Made by a program: the position numbers and the translations under genes
Notes under the pieces: generated by a model
Seen by the model: only the letters and a program-made list of their open reading frames with translations
Told to the model about the DNA's origin: nothing
The model's database searches: none
DNA from: Volvox africanus
Lineage: Eukaryota; Chlorophyta; Chlorophyceae; Chlamydomonadales; Volvocaceae
Reading direction: 5' to 3'
Length of the DNA: 64,000 bases
Assembly (NCBI GenBank): GCA_030268105.1
Contig: BSDZ01000011.1
Span: forward strand, 2,083,001-2,147,000
In this document: positions 25,790-36,226 of the stretch, one piece after another
Layout: every line of letters starts with the position of its first letter
Position numbering within the stretch: the first letter of the stretch is position 1

Positions 25790-27059
25790 CTGGCAGGGGC
25801 ATACAGCAGTACCTTTCCCGAGCAGCCTCAAAAAAGGTTTCGATACATTAGTGGATAACTGTGATACGGAAACCCGCTGCTCTTCCCTTCCTGCTGTAAC
25901 ACACTTCCAAGGTAACCCCCCCCCGGCTGCCTTCGACCACTCATCACTCTGTAGCCCCGGCAACAGCCACGTGGCCCTATGGCCACCTATACCCGTCCAC
26001 AATTACATGCAAGTTCGCGCACCCAGGAGCCTTGTTGTTCCAGTGTCGCGAGGTAGCTGTCCTTATGTTCGAAGACTATAATCCGCAATGAATAACGGCC
26101 CTCAAGCTGGGTATAGGTCCAGCCAGTAGGATTGATACCGAATTAAATGTGAAGACTAACTTACCCTTGTGGCGTGGTCAGCTCCCCGAGTAGGGCCCAT
26201 AAGCGCTCCGCACGTAAGTTCTGTACATCACAGGGCGTGGTGTTGCAAGTTGCCCGGGATTCATACCATGTGATGGCATTCACCCCAGGTCGCTATGTTG
26301 GGGTGTGGAAGGCGTATGGCGTGTAAGCAGATCCTCGCAAGGGTCATGCAGGCAGGTGCAATGGTGTTGCACATTTTGAGGGCGTCGTGTCGCGAGCAAC
26401 AGCTAGAGGCCTAGGGAACTTACAGCAGGCTCCCGCGAATTCAGGGCAGCACGGAACTGTGGGGGGATTTCGTGCGCCATCATCAACGATTTTTGCTGTC
26501 ACTCAGGTTTTCAGGCTGTGCCAAAGAACTTGGGACGGCTGTACAAACTTCCACATCGGCGCGGTGCCCATCACCCCTTCTGCCGATGGAGAACAAAATA
26601 AGACGCACAACATATCCCAACAAAATTGTCCGACCCTGGTGCCTCCATGCCCCTGTACCAGTGCACCACAAGGGACATCATGGCTTGTGTCGGCAACAAC
26701 AAGACGCTCTAAAAAGTGCGTTCTGCTCAAAAGATGCATACCTCAAGCTTGGAGACAGCAATCAAAAAAGATGCCGTCCACCTCAATTTTCCCGAGAGCT
26801 GTTTGCGTATTGGGCTACCGCGAAGCTATACAAACTACACGTCGGAAGCATGGTAGTCCCCATTATTTAATACAATTGATAGCTTTGTAAGATATCAGCC
26901 ATCGGCCCTGCCCCAGGGTTGAGAGCTCCAAAGGCGACCGAATAGTCGGTACGGACGTCGTGTACATAGCGCCTTTTGTACAGCTCCGCTGTTGAATGGG
27001 TATTGCTTCACATTTATACTTAAATAAAGATCTTCCTATGCGATCGTCTTTCGACTGTT
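25790..27059. other. intergenic region upstream of SMG1 and of the RsmI-like gene
   Basis: No gene is recognised in this stretch between two divergently transcribed genes. It probably holds both promoters and the missing first exon(s) or 5' UTR of SMG1. ORFs here (for example 26387-26890, +) show no family resemblance and are probably chance. Confidence 0.4.
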
Positions 27060-30000
27060 ATGAGTGCATACAGGCTCGCCGGCGGCACCGGCGCACTGAG
27101 AGCTTCGGCACGACATTTTCTCGTGGTCCTTTGTCCACGCCTTAACTTTGTTACTCTGCGTACAAACCTGCTAGATAGTCGACAAGCCCTCGCTAACCCA
27201 ACCGAGTCGCATACAACCGGCAACGCCGGCCCGTCCCTAACCCGGCAGGAGCTAGGTAAGCATACAGCAACGTGTCTGGTGGGAGCATCGCTGTGGAAAA
27301 TCACACGACGAAGTATTACCTGATTGAACTATCCTTCATTTCTATGCCTCAGCGCTTCAAGGAAAGCTGCCCCATGTCCGCATCAACTTCACGCCGTCAA
27401 GTTGCCGTCACCCTCGCTCTCCCCTGAACCGACGGGTTCCGCAGACGTGGACCCCGATGTGGATGCCCTTGGCCCCGGCCCCGGCCCTGGCAGCTTGCGA
27501 GATGCTGTCGCCACCGCCTCGACGGAGAAGGTCCTGCTGGCACCGGGGTTATATGTCATCCCTACCCCTATTGGTAACCTCCAAGATATCACGCTGCGAG
27601 CCGTAGATACGCTCCGAGGGGTGAATCTGTTGCTGGCAGAGGACACACGTCACACCCGAAAGCTGCTGAATTTCTTGGTACGACCAGCAACCAGCCGGCC
27701 GCCAGGCGCTTCAGCCCCGTAAGCTGGGGCTGCACGTCCTTTTCTCCGAGACGTACGCCCGCTCTCGCCTCTTTCCTAGCCTCCGACGTTATCCAGCCTC
27801 CATTCCTGTGTCAAACCTTTTCCGCATGTTCCCGTCTCACTCACACACGCAGGCCATTGGGATCTTATGGCTGACTTCCCTCCTTTGAGAGACGCTAGCT
27901 CTTATCCTGCGCCCAGCTGCGTCCCTTCCTCCTTTCTGCCTTCCTTTCCTGCGCCTTCTCCCTCCCGGCGGCCTCCTCCAGAACATCCGCCATCTGGAGG
28001 TCCTGAGCTGCAATGAGCACAATGAGAAGCACCGGCTGGCCCGGGTGCTGCAGCGGCTACAGCATGGGGAGGTAAGCAGGTGGCAGCAGCCGAGCCACAT
28101 CTGATGATGTCGAGCCGGCTGTTTCCTTTCCCAGCCCCTCTTCCTTGTCAACACAAGTCGTTGGTGTCTTTGCCTTCAATTTACTGCCCGCCGTTTCCTG
28201 CCTGCCTCCTGCCTACACTGCATTTCTGCTCACGTGGTTTCCGCTTGCATTCCCTTTATCTCCCTCCGCAGCCTGTGGGCCTCGTCAGTGACGCTGGCAT
28301 GCCCGGCATCTCGGATCCGGGCCATGTGGTGGTGGCGGCGGCGGCGGAGGCAGGCGTGCGAGTGGTGGTACTGCCGGGGCCCTGTGCCTTCGTTACAGCG
28401 CTTGTTGGATCGGGACTGCCCACAGAAGCCTTCACCTTTGCAGGCTTCCTACCGCCGAAATCAGGTGCATCTGGGGCAGGGCCTAATTAGGAAAGGGTGA
28501 GGAGCGGGGGCGGGGAGGCAGCTGCATGTAGAAAGGGGGCTTAAGGACATAACATTTCGTTTGCTTAGCCCTTTGGATTACATCTCGGGGAGCTTAGGGG
28601 CGATGGAGGCCTTGCGTGGTTCTTTACCTAGGACGGTGTACTGCGCGCCGTTTGGGGCCTTTTACTGGATCAGCTCCAGCTACGCGGTCACTCTCTCAGT
28701 GGAACAGGGGCGAGAGGTCCTTCTCGGGTTTGGACCGCGTCCCTCCGTCGCTGCATTGTAGCGCTCCGGCAGGCCTGATGTCCACGCCTGCCCCTAGGAC
28801 CACAGCTCCCCGCTGCCCATGCCGACCGGCGGTGCGCTCACTCCGGATTGCTCCGTCAACTGTATCAATCACCACAAATTCCCACCTTGGCCCCCGCAGG
28901 CGCACGGCGTCACGCCTTAGAGCGCCTAGCATCCCAAGCAGGCACTCTGGTCCTATACGCCCCGCCGCACGGGCTCGGGAGCGTACTGCGGGATTGCGTA
29001 GAGGTGCTGGGTGGTGGTCGCCGCTGCTGCGTGGCCCGGGAAATCAGCAAGGTGCATGAGGAGTATTTTAGGTAGGCCTGGAGGAGGAGAGCCACGATGC
29101 GGGACGGCATGTATCTGGTTCCGGGCCTCTGGGTAAAAGGCAAGGCATGGAATAGGTGCGGTGGGAGTTGGCAGCTGCTAGAGTCGATTTCCTTGAACGT
29201 GCATGAATTATATGGTATACGGGATATAGGTGAATAGCATGTTACATGGAGCTAAAGCCAGATGCGCGCTTTGTGGCCTGAGGAGGAGCACTGACTGGCT
29301 TTACTGAAAGTAGCCTTGTCACATGTATGGGTTCTAATCCCGCATGATCATGGTCTTGGCTTAGTGCGCCTACCGTTATTGCACCTGCTGTCATCTGCTG
29401 CTGGTAGGATCTTGCAGCTACCGAACCTGTTTGCTTCCAATGCATCGTCTAATGTCACTTGCCCGCCTAAAATATTTTTGTTGCGTGCCCAGATCAACAC
29501 TGGAAGATGCGCTCCGGGAGTTCAGTGAAGTGCGTGAGGCACGTGGGGAGATCTGCCTGCTGATTGAGGGATGCGGATCTCTGGAGCTGCAGTCAGTGGC
29601 CGCGACGTTGGAGCGCGATGGTTTAGCTGGCGCTGTTGTTACGACGGCGGCTGTGGGTCCAGGTGCCGTGGAGCGGGTGCTTCGGGAGCTGCTAGCGGCA
29701 GGGATGCCGGTCTCGGGGGCGGTCAAAGAGGTGCGTAACGGCGTGTGCGGGTGGGGCGTGGCTGAAAGGACAACGGGGCGGCGGCGGGCAACAGAAGGGC
29801 AGCCGAAGAAAGGGGGATTGGGGTGCGGTGAGCAAACGAACGGGGCGGATGAAGCGGCTGGCGAAGTGAATACGTCAAGCCACGCGATCTTGTATGGCAT
29901 TTACTGCAGGACGGCGCCCAGCGGCAAGATTGCCACTGTGGCCATGTGTCCTACCGCATCCAGTATCTGACCTCTGACGGCGCCGTCTGTTCCACAGGTG

Positions 30001-30105
30001 GTGTCCAACTTAGGGGCCAACAAGAAGGCTGCGTACTCAACCGCGCTGCGCCTCAGTGAGCAGCTCGGCCGGGAATCCAATGCAGGAACTATGGAGAAGC
30101 GATAG
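27060..30105 (+). CDS. RsmI-type 16S rRNA (cytidine-2'-O)-methyltransferase, probably organellar
   Basis: The protein belongs to the RsmI branch of the tetrapyrrole methylase (SAM-dependent) family, which 2'-O-methylates C1402 of bacterial-type small-subunit rRNA. Seven exons join in phase: 27060-27255, 27367-27677, 27982-28071, 28272-28464, 28900-29071, 29493-29730 and 29998-30105, about 435 residues. Diagnostic motifs in order: [85 protein letters not shown], then a domain with [15 protein letters not shown]. It ends in the conserved [16 protein letters not shown]. About 95 residues rich in Ser, Arg and Pro precede the domain and probably form a plastid or mitochondrial presequence. The acceptor of exon 2 (ggaaag|CTGCCC) was chosen by phase; CTCAG at 27352 would be out of phase with exon 1, so the extreme N-terminus is less certain. 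Confidence 0.87.
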
Positions 30106-30329
30106 AGGTCCAGCCAGTCCAAGGGCGTCAATGCCGCTTGGTAAACTTTGATCCCAAGTGCTGCTTTCCTGGCCAGTGCCATGCTCTCGCTCTTCCCTGC
30201 CCGCGCACACATACATACGCCGGGTTCAAATCTGCCTGTGAGCCAGCCGCCATGTATCATCCGACCACCACAATTAATGCTTGTACACACCATCAGCAGT
30301 ACCAGGACTCGTTTATTTGCCATTCGCTA

Positions 30330-30334
30330 TGTAA
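30330..30334 (+). terminator. possible polyadenylation signal (TGTAA) of the RsmI-like gene
   Basis: TGTAA lies about 225 nt after the stop of the methyltransferase gene. Another TGTAA lies at 30580-30584. Confidence 0.35.
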
Positions 30335-30675
30335 GTCCCAATATTTTCTGTTGGGAGTTCAGTGGTTTAGGGTTTTCTTCAAGTGGCGCCTGTCCGAAGA
30401 CTATCATAGTTTGTTGTCCTTATCGTGCCTTGCGAGCAACCGTTGTGGCCGGAGTCTCATGGGTTTTGTTGGCAGAAGTGTGCTGGTTCAGGTCGATGAA
30501 CTACCATTGGGCGATGGTAGTGAGTGCGGCAACGCATGCAGGCATATTTCATGAGGCCAAGTAATGAAATGATTGGTGATGTAATTAATGGTGGTGGTGG
30601 TGAACGGTAGTAGAAGTCCCTGCTCAGATAAAGAGAGCTCCGGCGGTCTACCCGATAGCAGGGGTAGTATTTAGA

Positions 30676-30696
30676 CGGGGCCTTTGTAAGGCCCCG
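30676..30696. repeat. 9-bp GC-rich hairpin
   Basis: CGGGGCCTT (30676-30684) and AAGGCCCCG (30688-30696) are exact reverse complements around a 3-nt loop TGT. A second, weaker hairpin (CTACCC/GGGTAG) sits just before it. The site is intergenic, about 570 nt past the RsmI-like stop. Confidence 0.65.
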
Positions 30697-31441
30697 ACGA
30701 AATATGTGCGCCATATATGCGCCACGGTTCCTTATAAACGAAAGTCCAGAGCTCTTCCAGGGTTACATTTTGCTTCTTGCGTTACATATCTTACACATGC
30801 GCTTTACATGTCTTCCAAGTACATTTGATTTGCCGCGCAGAGGAAACAAAAGCACATCGCACTGTACTGATAACACATTTGGGCCAGTAAACTGTGTGTT
30901 TGGCTTTGCGCAAAGCTTAATGGGACCAGATGGCAGATGACGCAACAGTGGCGAGGGGCCCCCCACTGCATGCGTTGCCATTCCAGATATTCCAGGCTCT
31001 TCCCATACCCTCAACTCGCTTTCCGTGGGAATACCTATGGGCTGCGTGCGGATGGTTAAGAGGATGAGGGACGGTTCCGGGGGTTGTGTCGTGCAACGTC
31101 CAGCGGTTGCAAGGCCGGCCCTGCGCAGCTGGCTGCACAGACCTTCATGTCGTTAAAGCATACATACGGCTGCATTGGATGGCTTTTACTTGCAGAGAGG
31201 CATCTAATACAGCCGTACATTGTCATCTGCCTGCCTTGCCATCTCAACCTAGTAACGTCTCCTTTGCCGGCGACTAGATAACTGGAAACATCATACCACT
31301 TTGTACATCAATAACGAACACAGGACCACGTCCTATGCAGCCGCCCATCCGTCCGCCCATCGTCCCGTTTGTCCGGAACCGCCCACCACTCCCGGCCCTG
31401 AAATATCACGACGAGGCACGGTACCTAGCCTACCAAGATTC

Positions 31442-33077
31442 TCATTTGCCCTTCATGAAGCCAGGAAGCGGCAGCAATCCCCATAGTCCCGCAAGGAGAT
31501 TGCCAGGGCCATGGGTCACTACGTCCGCCAGCTCCTTAGCCAGCTGCGTGGCGCCCTCGCGAACCTTCTCGTGACGTTCGTCCAGCACACGGTGCAAGGT
31601 GGCGCGTGCGGCACTGCGGACCCGTGGGTCGCGGATGACGTCCAGGTTCTGAGGGTCCTGCAGAGTGTGAGGGGAGCACCCCTCCTGAATGCTCTAAAAA
31701 CAGCTTTTCAAGGCTTAAGTAGTGAAAATCGTACACGGTATGTGCCGTACGAAACATGATGTGTGGTGCAGGGAAGAGATATGAACCCAAAGAGGGCCTA
31801 ACCATTTGGTTCACACCGCATACCTTGTACAGTTGCGACAGCTCTTTCCAACTCAGTGGCAGTCCCTTGTCGCTGCACATTGCCTCAAACTCTGCAACTC
31901 CGCGCTGCAGCGCCCTCTGGCGGCCGCCCCCTTCCCACTCATCGACCATCAGACGCTGGCGAAGGTGGTGAAGGGACTCCAAATAGCCTGTGACAGATTG
32001 GCTTGTCAGCACAATAATACGGGATGATGGTGCCGGTGCAGATTGGCCACATGTCCACACGTATACCAGCCGGGACGGTAGGGTTGCGGATCGACCGGGA
32101 GGGTGAGGGCGCGGCACCGGCGAACAGCGCTTGGAAGTATCTTGCATGGTGGAATAAATGGAGCTTCCAGAATCTCCAGGCATACCTGGCATCGAGCTAG
32201 TACGGAGGAGTCCTCTCTACATACATCGCAGTCACCCCTTACGGCACTTCCTGGGGTCTACAGGTCTAGGCCTTACCCCTCCTGGCCAGACGCGGTTCCG
32301 GAAAGACCGGGAAATCCTTTCGAATCGTGCGCATCCCGGAGGTTTCCCGGGGCCCCGACCTTACCCGACTGCACCAGCCGCGTAATCTTCGGGTGCAGCT
32401 TCGACAGCCCCTCCGCGACCGCCTCCGTCGCACTCCCATTGTTATTCCCAGCAGGCCCCCGGTTGCCGCACTCTCCATCCGGGGCGCCCTCAGTACCTCC
32501 CACCGCCGCGGATGACGCCCTTTGCTCCTCGATACTTCTGTCCTTTCGCTGCCAGCCCTGGGGCTGCTCGTCATTGCCCTTAGCGCCGTCCAGTCGCTCT
32601 GCTACCGCCCGCAGCTGCGCCACTTCACTCTCCAGTGCCGCTAACCGGGTGAGCATCACATCCCGAAATGCAGCATCGGCGCTCTCACAAGACCGGCCGC
32701 TCTCGGTGTACATATTGCTGCCTGCGGCAGCAGGATCGCCAGCCGCTGTGCTATTGTCATGCTCACGCGCGTCATCGCCGGAAGATGCCAGCACCGTGGT
32801 TGGGGAAGTGGAAAAGTGTGCATAGGTGTGCGCCCAGCGCAGAGTGCTGATCCCAAGGCTGGAAGCGACAAAGGTGACTGTCTTGCTGACGCTTGGAACC
32901 GAGGCGAGCCTGTTTAGAAAGACGTGCCTCTTCACAAGTAAATACCAGCCGGAAAATGATGGTGCACCCCCTCCCCCCGGAGTCAGACCTTTGCAAAATT
33001 GTGTCTGACCTGCAGGTGATAATTGAAGAACTTGCAAAAGCGCCGAGCATTGATGCCGGCGGGAGTAGCGTCACCAT
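31442..33077 (-). CDS. unrecognised protein with presequence-like N-terminus and coiled coil
   Basis: The family is not recognised. Four exons join in phase: 33077-33010, 32927-32365, 31987-31824 and 31657-31442, about 336 residues. The N-terminus lacks acidic residues for a long stretch and is rich in Ala, Ser, Arg and Leu (MVTLLPPASMLGAFASSS, then RHVFLNRLASVPSVSKTV), which suggests an organelle presequence and perhaps one membrane segment. A heptad-like stretch (AAFRDVMLTRLAALESEVAQ) follows at about residue 120. The middle is Gly/Glu/Asn-rich and probably disordered. The C-terminal third is helical and charged (NLDVIRDPRVRSAARATLHR; VLDERHEKVREGATQLAKEL) and ends in a hydrophobic PGFMKGK tail. 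The first intron (about 83 nt) is short and was chosen by phase only, so the start is the weakest part. Confidence 0.6.
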
Positions 33078-34001
33078 AATAAAGACTGAATGTAATAAAC
33101 TCAAAGGCGGCGTTCTACAGCATGGGTACATAGCCGCTGGCTAAGAGGATGGCCGTGATCAAGGGTAAAGGCTTCAACCGCAGTAGTTGTCGTAGTGCCT
33201 CGCGCAAAATATGCTTTGCTTTTCGAGCGTTTGGTTAGGCGTGTCATTTACGTAATCCAATGAGAATAGGTTGATCATTGCGTTGATGCAGTCTTTCGTA
33301 AGGATCGAAGAGCTGAGCAAATCCATGAAACAATATTGGTGATTTGCGTCTTGTATGGTAGGCCCCAGCGATTTTTCGTGGGTCCTACGAAAGCTGATCA
33401 TCCGGCAAGGTCTCGCCTTCCGTTACTTTGTATCGTGGATAATTTTACTAAGCAAAAACGTTTTGGTTCCTTTTTCTTTAATTGACTTCCAATAACATCG
33501 GAAAAAGGGATGCATGCCCACTTGTTCATTACTAATACTAGTGTATGTAACCTATTATGCATACAGAGTCTACAAGATGGATTTGTATTGAAACATGGAA
33601 TAGATATTTTATAAAAGATTTATATGCATCAATGGTTGTGTGGAGGGCAGCAAAAATCATCGCGAAACCGCAGATGATAAAACGCAAAAGGCTGCCAGGT
33701 TAACCTCAACTGGAAAATAGCTAAATGAGTCAACAGTTTTCAGCTTTTAGATTTTCAAAGTTTTGACGACGATGTTTCGCGAGTTGTCCCGGAACTGCCA
33801 GGACTACCGTACTGACAGGTGATTCGGATGATCGAAAGCTCGAGAACGAGGGACACCTGTACCCTTACCGAAAGTACAAATAAAGTATCACATACCGATG
33901 TTGGAACAATATATCAATAGTGCAATCAAGAGCTTACCTTGGAAGGGCCATCGACGCCTCGCTGCAAGAACATAACGAACTTCGCTATAACTTAATTGCA
34001 C
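33078..34001. other. AT-rich intergenic region upstream of the small heat-shock gene
   Basis: From about 33.2 to 33.9 kb the sequence is much richer in A and T than the neighbouring genes, with runs such as AAGCAAAAACG and TTTATAAAAGATT. No ORF of note and no convincing heat-shock element (inverted nGAAn blocks) were seen, although a few single GAA/TTC blocks occur. Confidence 0.4.
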
Positions 34002-35488
34002 ATGCTATTCGCCTCAGCCACACACCCAGGTTTTTCCCTCGCCAAGCACATTACCGGAGCTATGTTGTGTGCCATCTCGAACCGCCTGCCTTTCGCGGCC
34101 TCGACCGCAAGGTATGCCACATCAGCGCCCTTTCAACCCCCGACGCGCTCTTTTTTGACGCGCGCTCAGAAGGAATCCAGCCAGCCCCAAGATGCCAATG
34201 TTCATCAGCCCGAGTCTGAGGGTGGCTCGCAGTTACAGGCGCGGCCTCCACAGGGAGATTTCACCATGATGCCGTTGGGAACCATGATGCCTGTGCCGTT
34301 CAGGTCGGTCGAGTTGCTCACTTTTCTGTATCCTGTAAGTTTAATCTTGATTTCATGTGAAAATAAGTTAAAAGATGTCTCTTGTGGTAAAAGGAGCACT
34401 CGCACGACACATTTCCGTTCCTACAAGCAATGGCACTTGCATCGCTGTCGCAAGCCGCACGCTAATTAGCAATCTGCACAGCATATCCACGATGACTTGC
34501 TTGCGGCTGCGATGTGCGCGTTGAGCGTTCCCAGGTGATGAGGATGAAAATGAAGTGGCATCGATCGTGCGGGGTCTGATGTGGTTCTCCTTTGTGCTTG
34601 CCGCTGCAAAAAGGTCGCGCAAGTAGTGACCTATGTCCATATGGCAAAATGCCTCTCGCTGCCGGACAAACGGCTGACACAACAAAGGCTAATAACTAAG
34701 GCAACCTTCCCCCGGTCTACGGCGCTTCTTTTATTTCGACTGCCTCAGGCGCATGGCTGACCACATGCTCCAGATGCAGCGCGAGATGGATTCCCTGATG
34801 GGCGCCTTCGGAATGCCTTCCTCAATGATGACCGACCCATGGGACATCTTCGACCGCGCTGCCGCACCACTGGTAGCCCGCCGCGGCGTTGTTAGCCTTG
34901 GCCGCATGGTTCCGCTGGATGTGTCGGAGGACGACAAATGCTACATGGTGACCGCCGAGGTGCCGGGATTCGACAAAAGCGAGATCAAGGTGGGGGTTGC
35001 GGTAGGGGTCACAGCATGGAAACGATGGGCCATAGTGTGTCAGGCGCCATAGCGTGATAAACCTAATATTAATCTTTGTGCTACCAGCTGCCACAGTGCT
35101 TCCTTTCACGTGGGCTAAAATGCCGTTTGTGTGTTTGCTCATGTACCCTAGCCTCCCTCCCTCTGGCCCTTGCATTCCTGATCTGCAGGTGTCCCTGTCC
35201 GAGGACAGCGTACTGACCATGACGGGCGCACACGAGGAGGGCTCCCTGGCCGGCGCTGAGGTCAGGAAGGATGGGGAGGCTGCCTCCAAGGAAGAGGGCG
35301 GGGCCGGCCAGCCCCGCGCCGTAAGAGGGGGTTCCCGGCGCTTCGAGTCTTTCGTGCGGTCCATCCAGCTGCCCGACGATGCAGACATGGGCGCTATTAC
35401 AGCCAACACACAGCACGGGGTCCTGGCAGTGCGCATTCCCAAAACTGCCAAGCCTGCGGCCAAGGTCCGCGAGATCCCCGTTGCCTAG
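34002..35488 (+). CDS. small heat-shock protein (HSP20/alpha-crystallin), organelle-targeted type
   Basis: Small HSPs are ATP-independent holdases that bind unfolding proteins. Exons 34002-34303, 34749-34989 and 35189-35488 join in phase and encode about 280 residues. Exon 1 is transit-peptide-like: rich in Ser, Ala, Thr and Arg, with ARYATSAPFQPPTRSFLTRA, followed by a Gln/Pro/Met stretch. Exon 2 has DPWDIFDRAAAPL and the start of the alpha-crystallin domain, VPLDVSEDDKCYMVTAEVPG. Exon 3 completes the domain: VSLSEDSVLTMTGAH, an insert rich in Gly, Glu and Lys, then FVRSIQLPDDAD and HGVLAVRIPK, which contains the family GVL motif. The insert in the middle of the domain resembles the algal chloroplast HSP22E/F type. 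The first ATG could also be an internal one at 34062. The 199-nt intron 2 is nearly identical to that of the inverted copy at 51.0-51.7 kb. Confidence 0.86.
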
Positions 35489-36226
35489 ACAGTGAGCCCG
35501 CTGAGCGAGGAGGTCTGGCCTGGGCTCGATGCGAGTGTCTCACAACTTTGTGGTGTGGGGTGTGGGGTTTATTTTTGCGGTCATTTGTGTCCTGGCAGCC
35601 GAGCGAGGTGGTGTGGCCTATGCGAAGTATTAACAGGCTGCTTCGCTAGGTCTGAAGCTAGGCTGCAAGACGTGGCTGCTGTTGCAACGTCATGCCATGG
35701 AAGCTTTCAAAGTCTCACTCGGATAGCAAGGAGAGTGGAATGTGATGGCGCTTTAATCGTTGAAAGCAGTTGATTTTTGTTGTCCTGTTGACTTCTGAGG
35801 AGAGAAGGATGGCGAGAGACAAGGAAGACACGCCGGTGTTGGATTGCAAATCGTGTCGTTGTGTCATTACATTGGTCGTTACATGTAGGTGTTCCCATCC
35901 CCAGTAAGAGGTATGACTGTATCGCCTCAATGAAACCTATTCACACAGCATGTCCAGGCAGCAGGCATTGGGCTCTTGAAATCAGCAGCTCTCCCTTGCA
36001 TCCCTTTTCTACGCCAACCGAGGATGCACGAACGCTTTACTCTCCCGAAAAAATCGGAGGACCGTTACAGTAAAGGTGCGCTGCTAGCTACCTGCGAAAT
36101 CAGCAGCCACGTGTACTCAATCACGACTTCGGGCTACATTTGCAGATAGACAGTTTTGTCAAATGTGCTCAAGCTCACAGAATCCAAAGCATGTCATGCC
36201 AGGCAGCAATAGACTGCAGAAAGTCC
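35489..36226. other. intergenic region between convergent genes
   Basis: It holds the 3' flank of the small heat-shock gene and, on the minus strand, that of the DUF3638 gene. TTACA at 36065-36069 (TGTAA on the minus strand) lies about 160 nt after the DUF3638 stop. Nothing else is recognised. Confidence 0.45.
36065..36069 (-). terminator. putative polyadenylation signal (TGTAA) of the DUF3638 gene
   Basis: TGTAA on the minus strand, about 160 nt past the stop codon at 36227-36229. Confidence 0.45.

Larger units (their letters stand above)
30106..31441. other. intergenic region between convergent genes
   Basis: No gene is recognised. The region contains the 3' flanks of the methyltransferase gene (plus) and of the unknown gene ending at 31442 (minus), with the hairpins near 30.65-30.70 kb. 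Confidence 0.4.

Noticed and set aside
29300..29375. tRNA-like T-arm (GGGTTCTAATCCC)
   Set aside because: No acceptor stem, D-arm or anticodon arm can be paired around it; it lies in an intron of the RsmI-like gene.
33800..34000. Heat-shock elements upstream of the small-HSP gene
   Set aside because: Only scattered GAA/TTC blocks were seen; no run of three correctly spaced alternating nGAAn units.
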